NCBI GenBank assembly: GCA_034437275.1
Contig: DAOTUD010000037.1
Span: forward strand, 21,314-85,313
Length of the DNA stretch: 64,000 nt
Source of the DNA: TC-15 sp034437275
GTDB taxonomy: Bacteria; Chloroflexota; Anaerolineae; Aggregatilineales; Aggregatilineaceae
Reading direction: 5' to 3'
A program made the position numbers and the translations under genes. The notes under the pieces are model-generated. The model made no database searches and was not told where the DNA came from. It saw only the letters and a list, made by a program, of their open reading frames with translations. Shown here one piece after another: positions 8,615 through 17,253 of the stretch. Every line of letters starts with the position of its first letter. The stretch's first letter is position 1.

Positions 8615-9976
8615 ATGTCCACTTTGCTTGTAAAAAACGCGCTGGTGCTGGTGACGATGGACGACCAGCGGCGCGAAATACCGGATGGGGGCGTGTTCGT
8701 CCGGGATAATGTGATCGAGGCAGTCGGCCCCACCGCCGACCTCCCAGACAGCGCCGACCAGGTGTTGGACCTGGTGGGGCATGTCGTGCTGCCCGGCCTG
8801 GTGAACACGCACCACCATTTTTACCAATCCCTGACCCGCGTCATCGCCGGGGGCCAGAACAAAGAGTTGTTCGGCTGGCTCAAGGAGTTGTATCCCATCT
8901 GGGCGGGCCTGTCGGCAGAGGCGGTTTACGTCAGCGCCAAGCTGGCCGCCGCTGAATTGATCCTGTCCGGCTGCACTACCTCCAGCGACCACCTGTACAT
9001 TTTCCCCAACGACGTCACACTGGACGACGAGATTCGCGGGGTGCAGGCGCTTGGGCTGCGCTTCCACGCCACACGCGGCAGCATGAGCCTGGGCGAGAGC
9101 AAAGGCGGACTGCCCCCGGACAGTGTGGTCGAAGACGAAGACGACATTCTGACCGACAGCCGCCGCGTGATCGAGCAGTATCACGACAACGACCGTTACG
9201 CCATGCTGCGCATCGGGCTTGCGCCGTGCTCGCCGTTTAGCGTCACCCAGGACCTGATGCGCACCTCGGCAGAGCTGGCGCGCAGCTATCCGGGCGTGCG
9301 GCTGCATACGCATCTGGCCGAAACCAAGCCCGACGTGGAGTACAGCCTGGCGCAGTTCGGACTCAAGCCGGGCGACTATGCCGAGGATGTCGGCTGGGTG
9401 GGCGAGGATGTCTGGCACGCGCACTGCGTGCAGCTCACCGACGAGGCGATCCAGAAGTTTGGCCGGACCGGGACCGGCGTGGCACACTGCCCATGCAGTA
9501 ACGCCCGGCTGGCGAGCGGCATCGCGCGCATACGCCGGATGCTGGATGTGAACGTGCCGATCGGGATGGGCGTCGACGGCTCGGCCAGCAACGACAGCGG
9601 TCACCTGTTGAACGAGGTCCGCACCGCGTTGTTGATGCAGCGCGCGCTGACCACCGATCCCGAAGTGTTGACTGCCCGCGAGGCGCTCGAACTGGCTACG
9701 CTCGGCGGCGCAAAGGTGTTGGGGCGCGACGATATCGGCGCGCTCAAGCCCGGCATGGCCGCCGACCTGGTCGCCTACGATATGCACCAACTCCCGCTGG
9801 CCGGGGCGCTGCACGACCCGGTGGCAGCCCTGGTGTTCTGCATGTCCGTCAACGTCAATTACAGCATCATCAACGGCACGCTTGTCGTCCGCGAAGGCCA
9901 TCTGCTGCCCATCGAACTCGAACCACTTATCGAACAGCATAATGCCATCGCGCAAGCGTTGGTGAACGGAGCATAG
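8615..9976 (+). CDS. 8-oxoguanine deaminase-like amidohydrolase
   Basis: Zinc-dependent hydrolase of the TRZ/ATZ amidohydrolase subfamily, 453 residues. Metal ligands are visible as NTHHHFYQ, HTHLAET, HAHCVQ and GVDGSASND. The stretch LFGWLKELYPIWAGLS followed by ILSGCTTSSDH is the pattern I associate with 8-oxoguanine deaminase, which converts 8-oxoguanine to urate. Relatives include hydroxyatrazine hydrolases and guanine deaminases, so the exact substrate is inferred. The start at 8615 (MSTLLVKN) has GAGGAAAA upstream; a longer frame from 8582 lacks one. It lies six bases before the dihydropyrimidinase gene, supporting a joint role in purine breakdown. Confidence 0.82.
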   Translation: MSTLLVKNALVLVTMDDQRREIPDGGVFVRDNVIEAVGPTADLPDSADQVLDLVGHVVLPGLVNTHHHFYQSLTRVIAGGQNKELFGWLKELYPIWAGLSAEAVYVSAKLAAAELILSGCTTSSDHLYIFPNDVTLDDEIRGVQALGLRFHATRGSMSLGESKGGLPPDSVVEDEDDILTDSRRVIEQYHDNDRYAMLRIGLAPCSPFSVTQDLMRTSAELARSYPGVRLHTHLAETKPDVEYSLAQFGLKPGDYAEDVGWVGEDVWHAHCVQLTDEAIQKFGRTGTGVAHCPCSNARLASGIARIRRMLDVNVPIGMGVDGSASNDSGHLLNEVRTALLMQRALTTDPEVLTAREALELATLGGAKVLGRDDIGALKPGMAADLVAYDMHQLPLAGALHDPVAALVFCMSVNVNYSIINGTLVVREGHLLPIELEPLIEQHNAIAQALVNGA

Positions 9977-9982
9977 CAGACG

Positions 9983-11416
9983 ATGACTGACAATATCACT
10001 GTTATTCGCGGAGGACAGGTTGTTACCCCGACCGCGGTGCTGCGTGCCGATCTCTGGCTGGAAGGCGAAAAAATCGCGGGCGTGCTAGCCCCGGATACAC
10101 CGGTTGCAGCCGATGCACGGACCATTGATGCCGGGGGCTGTTACGTCTTTCCCGGCGTAGTCGACCCGCACCTGCACATCCAGCTAGACACCGGCGTCTT
10201 CCAAACAGCAGACAACTGGGAGATCGGGACGCGCACGGCAGCCTTTGGCGGCGTGACAACCGTCGTCGACTTCGCCACGCAGTATCCCGGTATGACATTC
10301 CCGGAAGCGCTCGACGCGCGCCTGGAAGAATGCGCGCCGGCGCTGGTAGACTATGGCCTGCACATGATGGTCACCGATCTGCCTCGCGACCCGGCAGAGG
10401 CACGCCGCCGGCTGGTGGAACTGCGCGACATGGGCATCCCCAGCATCAAGCTCTACACCACCTACCGGCCCAACTACTACGCCGACGACGCGACCTTTTT
10501 GCACACCTTCCGCGCCATGCCGGACGACATGATCGCGATGGTGCATTGCGAAAACGACGCCATCGTGAGCGATGCCACCCGGCGGCTGGTCGACGCAGGC
10601 CATACCGGCTGGCAGTATCACGGGCAGAGCCGCCCGCCTGAGGCCGAGGTCGAGGCTATCCGCCGCGTGATGCATCTGGCGAAGGTGGCCGGTAAAGCGG
10701 TGTACATCGTACACTGCTCGACCAGCGAGTCCATCGGGCAGGTTGCCAAGGCGCACCGGGCCGGCAACTGGCCGCCGGTGTACTGCGAAACCTGCCCGCA
10801 GTATTTCGTGCTGGACGACAGCCGCTACGCTGGCCCCCGCCCGGAGCATTTCATCCTGCAGCCGCCGCTGCGCCCGACGGTGTGGCAGGTCGATCTGCTG
10901 GACGCGGTGCGCACCATCAACGGCATCTGCACCGACCACTGCGATTACACGCTGGCGCAGAAAACCGAGTTCCAGGACTTCACCAAGACCCCGGGAGGAC
11001 TGCCCGGCCTGGAAACATCGTTCCAACTGACCTACACTCACAGCGTGCATCGCGCCCAACAGCGCCAGGAAGCCGGCGAAGCAGTGCAGCCGCTGTCGCT
11101 GACCGAACTGGCGCGGCTGATGGCCAGCGACCCGGCGCGCATCTTCGGACTGTATCCGCAGAAGGGCGCAATTCTGCCGGGCAGCGATGCCGACCTGCTA
11201 ATCTACGACCCCGCGCCCGCCGTCACGCTGCACACCGCCGACATGCACACCATCAGCGGGTACTGCCCCTACGACGGCATGACCGCCCAGGGGCAAATCC
11301 GCACGGTGCTGAGTCGCGGCGAGGTGCTGGTCGAGGATGGCCAGCTTCACGGCGAGTTTGGGCGCGGTCGTTTCCTGCGTGGCAAGCCGTTTGTCCCGCT
11401 GGCCCACCAGAAATAA
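9983..11416 (+). CDS. Dihydropyrimidinase / D-hydantoinase family cyclic amidohydrolase (HyuA-like)
   Basis: Opens cyclic ureide rings (hydantoin, dihydropyrimidine). Features in order: the HxH metal site in DPHLHIQLDTG, the carbamylated lysine in PSIKLYTTY, then HCEND, IVHCSTSES, ETCPQY and TDHCDY, all as in dihydropyrimidinases. The 477-residue length is typical. In E. coli the homologous hyuA (ygeZ) sits in the yge purine-catabolism region next to ygeW, ygeX and the carbamate kinase yqeA; here it lies before two carbamoyltransferases and a carbamate kinase, so a matching role is inferred. The natural substrate cannot be set from sequence. Confidence 0.88.
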   Translation: MTDNITVIRGGQVVTPTAVLRADLWLEGEKIAGVLAPDTPVAADARTIDAGGCYVFPGVVDPHLHIQLDTGVFQTADNWEIGTRTAAFGGVTTVVDFATQYPGMTFPEALDARLEECAPALVDYGLHMMVTDLPRDPAEARRRLVELRDMGIPSIKLYTTYRPNYYADDATFLHTFRAMPDDMIAMVHCENDAIVSDATRRLVDAGHTGWQYHGQSRPPEAEVEAIRRVMHLAKVAGKAVYIVHCSTSESIGQVAKAHRAGNWPPVYCETCPQYFVLDDSRYAGPRPEHFILQPPLRPTVWQVDLLDAVRTINGICTDHCDYTLAQKTEFQDFTKTPGGLPGLETSFQLTYTHSVHRAQQRQEAGEAVQPLSLTELARLMASDPARIFGLYPQKGAILPGSDADLLIYDPAPAVTLHTADMHTISGYCPYDGMTAQGQIRTVLSRGEVLVEDGQLHGEFGRGRFLRGKPFVPLAHQK

Positions 11417-11519
11417 GGAATGAAGTGGCAGTTTTCGAATCGCGTGGTATGCTACCTTGATCACGATTGGGCGTTTAGTGACGCTCATGATTTTATTAAA
11501 AAGTAGGAGAGACTTAAAC

Positions 11520-12473
11520 ATGCGTAGTTTTTTAGGACGTGACATTCTGTCATTGAAGGATTTTGATCGACACGAGTATTTCCGGACGTTCGAAGTCGCG
11601 GCCATGCTGGAGCCGTACGCGCGCGACCGCCGCAATGGCGACCTGCTGAAGCACAAGACGCTGGTCACCGCGTTTTACCAGCCGAGCACCCGCACCCGCC
11701 TGGCGACCGAGGCCGCTATGCACCGCCTGGGCGGGCACGTGACCGGCTTCGCCGACGCCAAGATGACCCGCGCTGGCGACTTTTACCAGGAAGGCATTCA
11801 GGACACCGTCAAAATGCTGGAATACTACGGCGACGTAATCGCCATGCGGCACTTCCAGCAGGGCGCGCCCGCCGAAGCAGCCGAACACGCCAGCGTCCCC
11901 GTGATCAACTGTGGCGATGGCTGGGGCGAGCATCCCACCCAGGTGTTGACCGACATGCTCACCATCTACCGCGAGTGCGGGACGCTGGACGGGCTGACGT
12001 GGATTCTGATCGGCGACATGCGGATGCGCACCATGCACAGCATTTGCTATGCGCTGAGCAAGTTCGACACCAAAGCCTACGTGATCGCGCCCGACGAGAT
12101 GTACTTCCTGCCGGACTTCGAAGAAGAGGTGCGCGGCAAAGGCTTCAGCTTCGAGCGTAAAGAGCATATCGAGCAGGTGATCGGCGAGGCGGACGTGATC
12201 TATATGGAGCCGGTCGTCCAGCCAGACTACACCAAAGCCCGCCAGGAAGCCACCGACGACAAGGGCCTGACCCCGGCCAATTACCAGGTCACCAAGCAAC
12301 TGCTGTTCGAGAAAGCGCGCCGCGATGCGATCGTGCTGCACTCGCTGCCGCGCCAGGACGAACTGCTGCCGGACGTCGACAACACGCGCCACCAGCGGTA
12401 CTGGGTCGAGGCGTACAACGGCGTGCTGATGCGCATGTCGCTGCTGGCGTTGATCCTGGGCGCTGTTGAGTAG
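11520..12473 (+). CDS. Aspartate carbamoyltransferase-like protein with altered substrate loop
   Basis: A carbamoyltransferase of 317 residues. The carbamoyl-phosphate site FYQPSTRTRL, EHPTQVLTDM, and the C-terminal NGVLMRMSLLALILG are those of aspartate carbamoyltransferase (PyrB). However, the loop expected to read about S-x-x-K-G-E is AGDFYQEGIQDT, so the aspartate-binding Lys84 equivalent appears to be lost. The family HPLPR motif is HSLPR. These changes and its place beside a YgeW-like gene and a carbamate kinase argue for a catabolic ureido substrate rather than pyrimidine synthesis. The start at 11520 has GGAGAG upstream; a longer in-frame ATG at 11457 has none. Confidence 0.8.
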   Translation: MRSFLGRDILSLKDFDRHEYFRTFEVAAMLEPYARDRRNGDLLKHKTLVTAFYQPSTRTRLATEAAMHRLGGHVTGFADAKMTRAGDFYQEGIQDTVKMLEYYGDVIAMRHFQQGAPAEAAEHASVPVINCGDGWGEHPTQVLTDMLTIYRECGTLDGLTWILIGDMRMRTMHSICYALSKFDTKAYVIAPDEMYFLPDFEEEVRGKGFSFERKEHIEQVIGEADVIYMEPVVQPDYTKARQEATDDKGLTPANYQVTKQLLFEKARRDAIVLHSLPRQDELLPDVDNTRHQRYWVEAYNGVLMRMSLLALILGAVE

Positions 12474-12496
12474 ACTTCACACGAAACATTACCGGT

Positions 12497-12522
12497 CGTA
12501 GGGCTGGAAATATGCCCCTACG
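12497..12522. repeat. REP-like inverted repeat (GTAGGGGC family), member 1
   Basis: CGTAGGGC (12497-12504) pairs with GCCCCTACG (12514-12522) with one bulged base, in the gap between the two carbamoyltransferase genes. The same GTAGGGGC/GCCCCTAC core recurs at 24477-24497 and 40042-40075. It could also form an mRNA hairpin just before the ribosome site of the next gene. Confidence 0.5.
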
Positions 12523-12544
12523 CCTCATGAAAGAAGGATTAACC

Positions 12545-13525
12545 ATGCAAAGTTATCTCGCCGGGCGTGACATGATCACGACCCAGGAATGGACCAAAGA
12601 CGAACTCGAGACGGTCTTCGACGTCGCCTTCGACCTCAAGCGCCGGCGGGCGCTGGGCGAATCCCACGCCCTGCTGCGCGACAAAGTGCTGGCCATGCTG
12701 TTCTTCTTCTCCAGCACGCGCACCCGCGTGAGCTTCGAGGCCGGGATGGCACAGCTTGGCGGCCATGCCGAGTTTATCGACAGCCGCACGACGCAGATTT
12801 CGCACGGCGACACCGGCAAGGAGATCGGCGAAATCATCGGGCGCTACTGCGACGGCATCTCCATCCGCCAGTGCGATTGGGGCATCGGTAACAGCTACAT
12901 CCGCAGCGTGGCCGACTACAGCCGCGTGCCGATCCTCAACATGCAGTGTGACTATTTCCACCCGTTCCAGGCGTTGGCCGATATGCTGACCATCTTCGAG
13001 CGCTTTGGGCGCGACCCGCGCGGCAAGACGCTCAACGTCTCCTATGCGTATGCCTCCAGCTACCAGAAGCCGATGTCGGCCCCGCAGAGTTTGCTGCTGA
13101 TGGCGTCCCGCTACGGCATGAACGTGCGCCTGACCCGCCCGCCAGAGTTCAAGATCATGCCGGATATCGAGGAGCAGGTGCAGGAAAACGCGCGCAAATC
13201 GGGCGGCAGCTTCGAGGTGCTCGACGACTTCGACGCCGGTTTCAAAGGGGCGGACATTGTGTATCCCAAGAGTTGGGGCGCGATGATGACCACCACCGAC
13301 GAAAAAGAGTCGGCGGAGATCGGCAAGAAGTACACCGACTGGATCGCGGACGGGCGGCGCATGGCGCTGGCCAACGACGACGCAATCTATATGCATTGCC
13401 TGCCGGCGGACCGCAACATCGAGGTCACGGACGAGGTGATCGATGGACCGCAAAGCGCGGTATATGACGAAGCCGAAAACCGGCTGCACGTCCAAAAAGC
13501 GGTGATGGCGCTCACCATGCGCTAG
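12545..13525 (+). CDS. YgeW/ornithine carbamoyltransferase family protein
   Basis: A carbamoyltransferase of 326 residues. It has the carbamoyl-phosphate motif SSTRTRVSFEAG, DYFHPFQALADML, and the ornithine-type catalytic motif MHCLPADRN. The phrase ADIVYPKSWGAM, in place of the ornithine-enzyme D-V-W-x-S-M-G loop, is what I recall from YgeW, the carbamoyltransferase of the E. coli purine region. In a catabolic direction it would phosphorolyse a ureido compound to carbamoyl phosphate, supplying the carbamate kinase encoded next. An ordinary ArgF cannot be fully excluded. The start at 12545 has AAGGA eight bases upstream. Confidence 0.8.
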   Translation: MQSYLAGRDMITTQEWTKDELETVFDVAFDLKRRRALGESHALLRDKVLAMLFFFSSTRTRVSFEAGMAQLGGHAEFIDSRTTQISHGDTGKEIGEIIGRYCDGISIRQCDWGIGNSYIRSVADYSRVPILNMQCDYFHPFQALADMLTIFERFGRDPRGKTLNVSYAYASSYQKPMSAPQSLLLMASRYGMNVRLTRPPEFKIMPDIEEQVQENARKSGGSFEVLDDFDAGFKGADIVYPKSWGAMMTTTDEKESAEIGKKYTDWIADGRRMALANDDAIYMHCLPADRNIEVTDEVIDGPQSAVYDEAENRLHVQKAVMALTMR

Positions 13526-13570
13526 TACGCGCCAGTGCGCAGTACACGCCGTCGACGTGTAAAGCATTAT

Positions 13571-13602
13571 AGCCGATCAGCCACAACGTGGTGAGGTCGG
13601 CT
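13571..13602 (+). terminator. Imperfect hairpin between carbamoyltransferase and carbamate kinase
   Basis: AGCCGA (13571-13576) pairs with TCGGCT (13597-13602), and an inner CCAC/GTGG stem closes a three-base loop. The following sequence has only interrupted T runs, so this is a weak terminator, attenuator or mRNA-processing site rather than a clear stop. Confidence 0.35.
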
Positions 13603-13644
13603 TTCGTATCCTATTTTGATATTTTTTCGAGGATAATTATAACA

Positions 13645-14598
13645 ATGCCATCTTCAAAAACTGCTGTTATCGCCATTGGCGGCAATTCGCTCATTCTGGA
13701 CAAACACCACCCAGAAATTGAATACCAGTGGCAGGCGGTATACGAAACCGCCCAACACATCGTGGATATGCTCCGCGCGGGCTGGCGTGTGGTCATCACG
13801 CACGGCAACGGGCCGCAGGTGGGGTTCATCTTGCGGCGCAACGAACTCGCCTCCAAAGAAGAAGGCATCCACACCACGCCGATGGATGTGATCGGGGCCG
13901 ATACCCAGGGCAGCATCGGGTACATGCTCCAACAGGCGCTCGACAACCAACTGCGCCTGGCCGAAATTCGGCGCGGCGTGGTGACGGTGGTCACGCAGAC
14001 GCTGGTCGACCGCACCGATCCCGCCTTCAAAGACCCGAACAAACCCATCGGGGGGTTCATGTCCGAGCAAGAAGGCAAGAAGTTTGAGCGCGAAGGCTGG
14101 ACGGTGGTCGAAGACGCCGGGCGTGGCTACCGCCGGGTGGTGCCGTCGCCCCTCCCGATCGAGATCGTCGAACTGGATGCAATCAACACACTGGTGCAGA
14201 ACGAGTTCGTCGTGATCTGCGTCGGCGGCGGTGGAATCCCCGTCATCCGCGACGAAAACGGTAACTTGGAGGGCACACCCGCCGTGATCGACAAAGACCG
14301 GGGGACCAGCCTGCTTGCCAACGGTCTGAAGGCCGACCTGTTCGTGATCTCGACGGCGGTCGAGAAGGTCGCGCTCAACTTCGGCAAGCCGGACCAGCAA
14401 AACCTGGACCATATGACGCTGGCCGAAGCCAAGCAGTACATGAAGGAAGGCCACTTCGCGCCGGGCAGCATGTACCCCAAGATCGAGGCGATTGTGAACT
14501 TTCTGGAACGCGGCGGCCCCAAGGCCATCGTCACCAACCCGAAGAACATCGCACGGGCGCTCAAGGGCGAAACCGGCACTGTGATCATGCCCGGTTAG
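13645..14598 (+). CDS. arcC: Carbamate kinase
   Basis: Transfers phosphate from carbamoyl phosphate to ADP, giving ATP, CO2 and ammonia. The amino-acid kinase fold is shown by VIAIGGNSL, THGNGPQVG, the VIDKDRGTSLLA loop and TAVEKVALNFG. The 317-residue length is standard. The start at 13645 (MPSSKTAV) has GAGGATAA upstream; an in-frame ATG at 13588 would add an unconserved leader. Placed immediately after two carbamoyltransferases, it is the likely energy-conserving step of the pathway, as proposed for yqeA in the E. coli yge region. Confidence 0.95.
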   Translation: MPSSKTAVIAIGGNSLILDKHHPEIEYQWQAVYETAQHIVDMLRAGWRVVITHGNGPQVGFILRRNELASKEEGIHTTPMDVIGADTQGSIGYMLQQALDNQLRLAEIRRGVVTVVTQTLVDRTDPAFKDPNKPIGGFMSEQEGKKFEREGWTVVEDAGRGYRRVVPSPLPIEIVELDAINTLVQNEFVVICVGGGGIPVIRDENGNLEGTPAVIDKDRGTSLLANGLKADLFVISTAVEKVALNFGKPDQQNLDHMTLAEAKQYMKEGHFAPGSMYPKIEAIVNFLERGGPKAIVTNPKNIARALKGETGTVIMPG

Positions 14599-14613
14599 GC
14601 AGGTAATCCCATA

Positions 14614-15873
14614 ATGTTTATCTCAGAACTTCGTTGTGCGATCTGCGGGCGCTTCTACCAGCCGGACGAGGTGATGTACACCTGCCCCGTTTGCGGGCAG
14701 GCAGGGACGCTCGATGTGATGTACGATTACGCCGCGCTCGGGCAGGCGGTCGCGCGGGACGATCTCGCGGCCAGCCCGGAGCAAACGATGTGGCGTTACC
14801 GCCCGCTGCTGCCGCTGGAACCCGGCGCTGACGTGCCACCACTGGCCGTCGGCTGGACGCCGCTGTATGCTGCGCCGCGCCTGGCCGGTGACCTCGGACT
14901 GGCCCGGGTCTGGGTCAAGGACGACGGGCGCAACCCGACCGGCTCGCTCAAAGACCGGGCGAGCGCCCTGATCACGGCGCGGGCGATGGCCGAAGGCATC
15001 GAGGTCGTCACGACCGCCAGCACCGGCAACGCGGCAGCGGCGCTGGCCGGACTAACCGCCAGCGTCGGGATGCCCTCGGCGATCTTCGTGCCCGCCTCGG
15101 CTCCTGAAGCCAAGATCGCGCAGTTGCTCACCTACGGCGCGAAGGTGCTGCTGGTGCAGGGCAACTACGACGCGGCCTTCGACCTGGCCGTTGAAGCGTC
15201 GGAACGCTACGGCTGGTACAACCGCAACACCGGCATGAACCCCTACACGTTGGAGGGCAAGAAAACGGTCGCGTATGAAATCGTCGAGCAGCTCGGCTGG
15301 CAAATGCCGGACGCGGTCGTCGTCAGCGTCGGGGATGGCAACATCATCAGCGGGGTGCACAAGGGCTTCCGGGACCTGTTCGCGCTCGGCTGGATCGAGC
15401 GCATCCCCCGCCTGATCGGGGTGCAGGCTGCCGGCAGCGCGGCGTGTTACCAGGTCTGGAAGGCAGATGAGGATCCGGCAACCATGTCGCCCATCGAATC
15501 GCACACCATCGCCGACAGCATCGCCGCCGATCTGCCGCGTGACCGCGTGAAGGCAGTCCGCGCCGTCAAGAGCACCGACGGGGCGTTTGTGTCCGTGCCA
15601 GACGACGCGATCCTGGCGGGCATCCCGGCGCTGGCCCGGCTGAGCGGCGTGTTTGCCGAACCAGCTGCCGCCGCGACGTATGCCGGGGCGCAGGCCGCGC
15701 TGCTCGAGGGGCACATCCAGCCGGAAGACCGCGTCGTCTTGCTGGTCACCGGCAACGGCCTGAAGGACATCAAGAGCGCGATGCAGGTCGCCGGCGAAGG
15801 GTATGCCGTCGCTCCGGAGATGGACGCCGTCGAAACCGCCCGCGTCGCGCTGGGCCTGCCGACGTTAAAATAG
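14614..15873 (+). CDS. Threonine synthase-like PLP enzyme with N-terminal zinc ribbon
   Basis: A fold-type-II pyridoxal-phosphate enzyme of 419 residues. The N-terminus has a zinc ribbon (Cys8, Cys11, Cys24, Cys27). The Schiff-base lysine is Lys113 in NPTGSLKDRAS, followed by TASTGNAAAAL, a typical threonine synthase arrangement. Near the C-terminus VTGNGLKD is also as in ThrC. Threonine synthase is the closest family, but there are no other threonine genes nearby. The equivalent place in the E. coli region is held by YgeX, a fold-type-II 2,3-diaminopropionate ammonia-lyase, so an ammonia-lyase role is possible. Confidence 0.78.
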   Translation: MFISELRCAICGRFYQPDEVMYTCPVCGQAGTLDVMYDYAALGQAVARDDLAASPEQTMWRYRPLLPLEPGADVPPLAVGWTPLYAAPRLAGDLGLARVWVKDDGRNPTGSLKDRASALITARAMAEGIEVVTTASTGNAAAALAGLTASVGMPSAIFVPASAPEAKIAQLLTYGAKVLLVQGNYDAAFDLAVEASERYGWYNRNTGMNPYTLEGKKTVAYEIVEQLGWQMPDAVVVSVGDGNIISGVHKGFRDLFALGWIERIPRLIGVQAAGSAACYQVWKADEDPATMSPIESHTIADSIAADLPRDRVKAVRAVKSTDGAFVSVPDDAILAGIPALARLSGVFAEPAAAATYAGAQAALLEGHIQPEDRVVLLVTGNGLKDIKSAMQVAGEGYAVAPEMDAVETARVALGLPTLK

Positions 15874-15925
15874 GGTCGCATCACGGTGAGCAATTGGTTA
15901 CAATGGCGTAAAATGCGAGGATAAC

Positions 15926-16927
15926 ATGACCATCAAGCCTGTGATCTCAATTGTTGCGCCGATCTACAATGAGGCGCCCATCATCGACGAATTCCATCGT
16001 CGCATTGTGGCGGTGATGGAATCGACCGGGGACTCCTGGGAACTGGTCATGGTTAACGATGGCAGTTTCGACGGGTCGGCAGACAAAATGCGCGCGCTGA
16101 CCGAACGTGATGACCGGGTGCGCGTCGTGAACTTTGCGCGCAACTTCGGCCATCAGAACGCGGTCACCGCCGGGATGGACTTCGCGCGCGGGGATGCCAT
16201 CGTGATCATCGACGCCGACTTGCAAGACCCGCCGGAGGTGATCCTGGACCTGGTCGCCAAGTGGCGCGAGGGCTATCATGTGGTCTATGCAGTGCGCGCC
16301 CAGCGCAAAGGCGAGTCGTGGTTCAAGAAGATCACCGCCAAGCTGTTCTACCGGCTGATCTACCGCATCGCCGAGGTGGACATCCCGCTTGATACCGGCG
16401 ACTTCCGGCTGATGGATCGCCAGGTTGTCGATGCACTGAACACCATGCGCGAGCACAACCGGTTCATCCGGGGCATGACGAGTTGGGTCGGCTTCCGCCA
16501 GACCGGTGTGGAGTATGTGCGCGAAGAACGCTTCGCGGGCCAGACCAAATACCCGTTCCGGAAGATGCTGCGCTTCGCGCTGGATGCGATCACAGGCTTT
16601 TCGTACTTCCCGCTGCAAATCACGATCTACGCCAGCCTGGTCCTGGCGCTCATTGCGGTGCTGGCGGTGCCCATCGTCGCCTTTTTGCGGCTCGCTGGCA
16701 GCACGCTGCAATTCGAAGGGCAGGCGACCACGCTGGTTGTCGTGCTGCTGATGAGTTCGTTTCAGTTGTTTTTCTTTTTCATCATGGGGCAGTACATCGC
16801 CCGTATTTATGATGAAGTTCGCCGTCGCCCGTTGTACATTGTTTCAGAAGTATGGGACCCAGCAGTAGATACTGACAGTACGGATCATAATACACACGAT
16901 GTGACGGAAGCAGATTCATCTTCGTAA
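15926..16927 (+). CDS. Polyprenyl-phosphate glycosyltransferase (GT2, DPM1/GtrB-like)
   Basis: A membrane-associated GT2 enzyme that transfers a sugar from a nucleotide donor to a polyprenyl phosphate carrier. The N-terminal 230 residues hold the GT-A fold: SIVAPIYNEAP, VNDGSFDGS, and the metal/donor motif IDADLQDPPE. Two membrane helices follow (about residues 232-255 and 270-295), as in GtrB/DPM1-like proteins. The length of 333 is normal. It probably supplies lipid-linked sugar for the membrane glycosyltransferase encoded at 26048-28630, although the two are 9 kb apart. Its place inside a purine-type run is unexplained. Confidence 0.87.
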   Translation: MTIKPVISIVAPIYNEAPIIDEFHRRIVAVMESTGDSWELVMVNDGSFDGSADKMRALTERDDRVRVVNFARNFGHQNAVTAGMDFARGDAIVIIDADLQDPPEVILDLVAKWREGYHVVYAVRAQRKGESWFKKITAKLFYRLIYRIAEVDIPLDTGDFRLMDRQVVDALNTMREHNRFIRGMTSWVGFRQTGVEYVREERFAGQTKYPFRKMLRFALDAITGFSYFPLQITIYASLVLALIAVLAVPIVAFLRLAGSTLQFEGQATTLVVVLLMSSFQLFFFFIMGQYIARIYDEVRRRPLYIVSEVWDPAVDTDSTDHNTHDVTEADSSS

Positions 16928-16940
16928 CGAGGTAAGTGGT

Positions 16941-17210
16941 ATGGTGACGGAACACCCTCAATCCAACGGGGCTGATGACTTTGATCTGGTGCAGCAGTAC
17001 CAGGCGTTGGTCCTGGAATATGAGGAACTGGACAAACAGGTAGACAAACTCTTGGCCCAGCATGACGGCGCAACCGAGAATATGTCCGACGAAGACTACG
17101 AGCAGTACCGCACGCTGGCCTATCGCCGTGATGACGTATACAACCAGATGAAGAATTTGGAAAGCCAACTTTTCTCAGATGATGCTCCCGACCATAACGG
17201 GAAAGATTAA
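16941..17210 (+). CDS. Small acidic coiled-coil protein, unknown function
   Basis: An 89-residue acidic protein with no membrane segment. Residues 15-75 form a likely two-helix coiled coil (LVLEYEELDKQVDKLL; NMSDEDYEQYRTLAYRRDD). It begins 14 bases after the glycosyltransferase gene with an AGGT just upstream of the ATG, so it is probably translated from the same mRNA. I recognise no family. Confidence 0.6.
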   Translation: MVTEHPQSNGADDFDLVQQYQALVLEYEELDKQVDKLLAQHDGATENMSDEDYEQYRTLAYRRDDVYNQMKNLESQLFSDDAPDHNGKD

Positions 17211-17253
17211 TTCAGCTAAATTCAACTATTCGTAACCTTCAGGAGTATGCACC

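Noticed and set aside
7583..9955. 790-codon open frame on the minus strand opposite folD and the deaminase
   Set aside because: His/Asp/Gln/Arg-rich composition without domains; it is the antisense of two well-supported genes.
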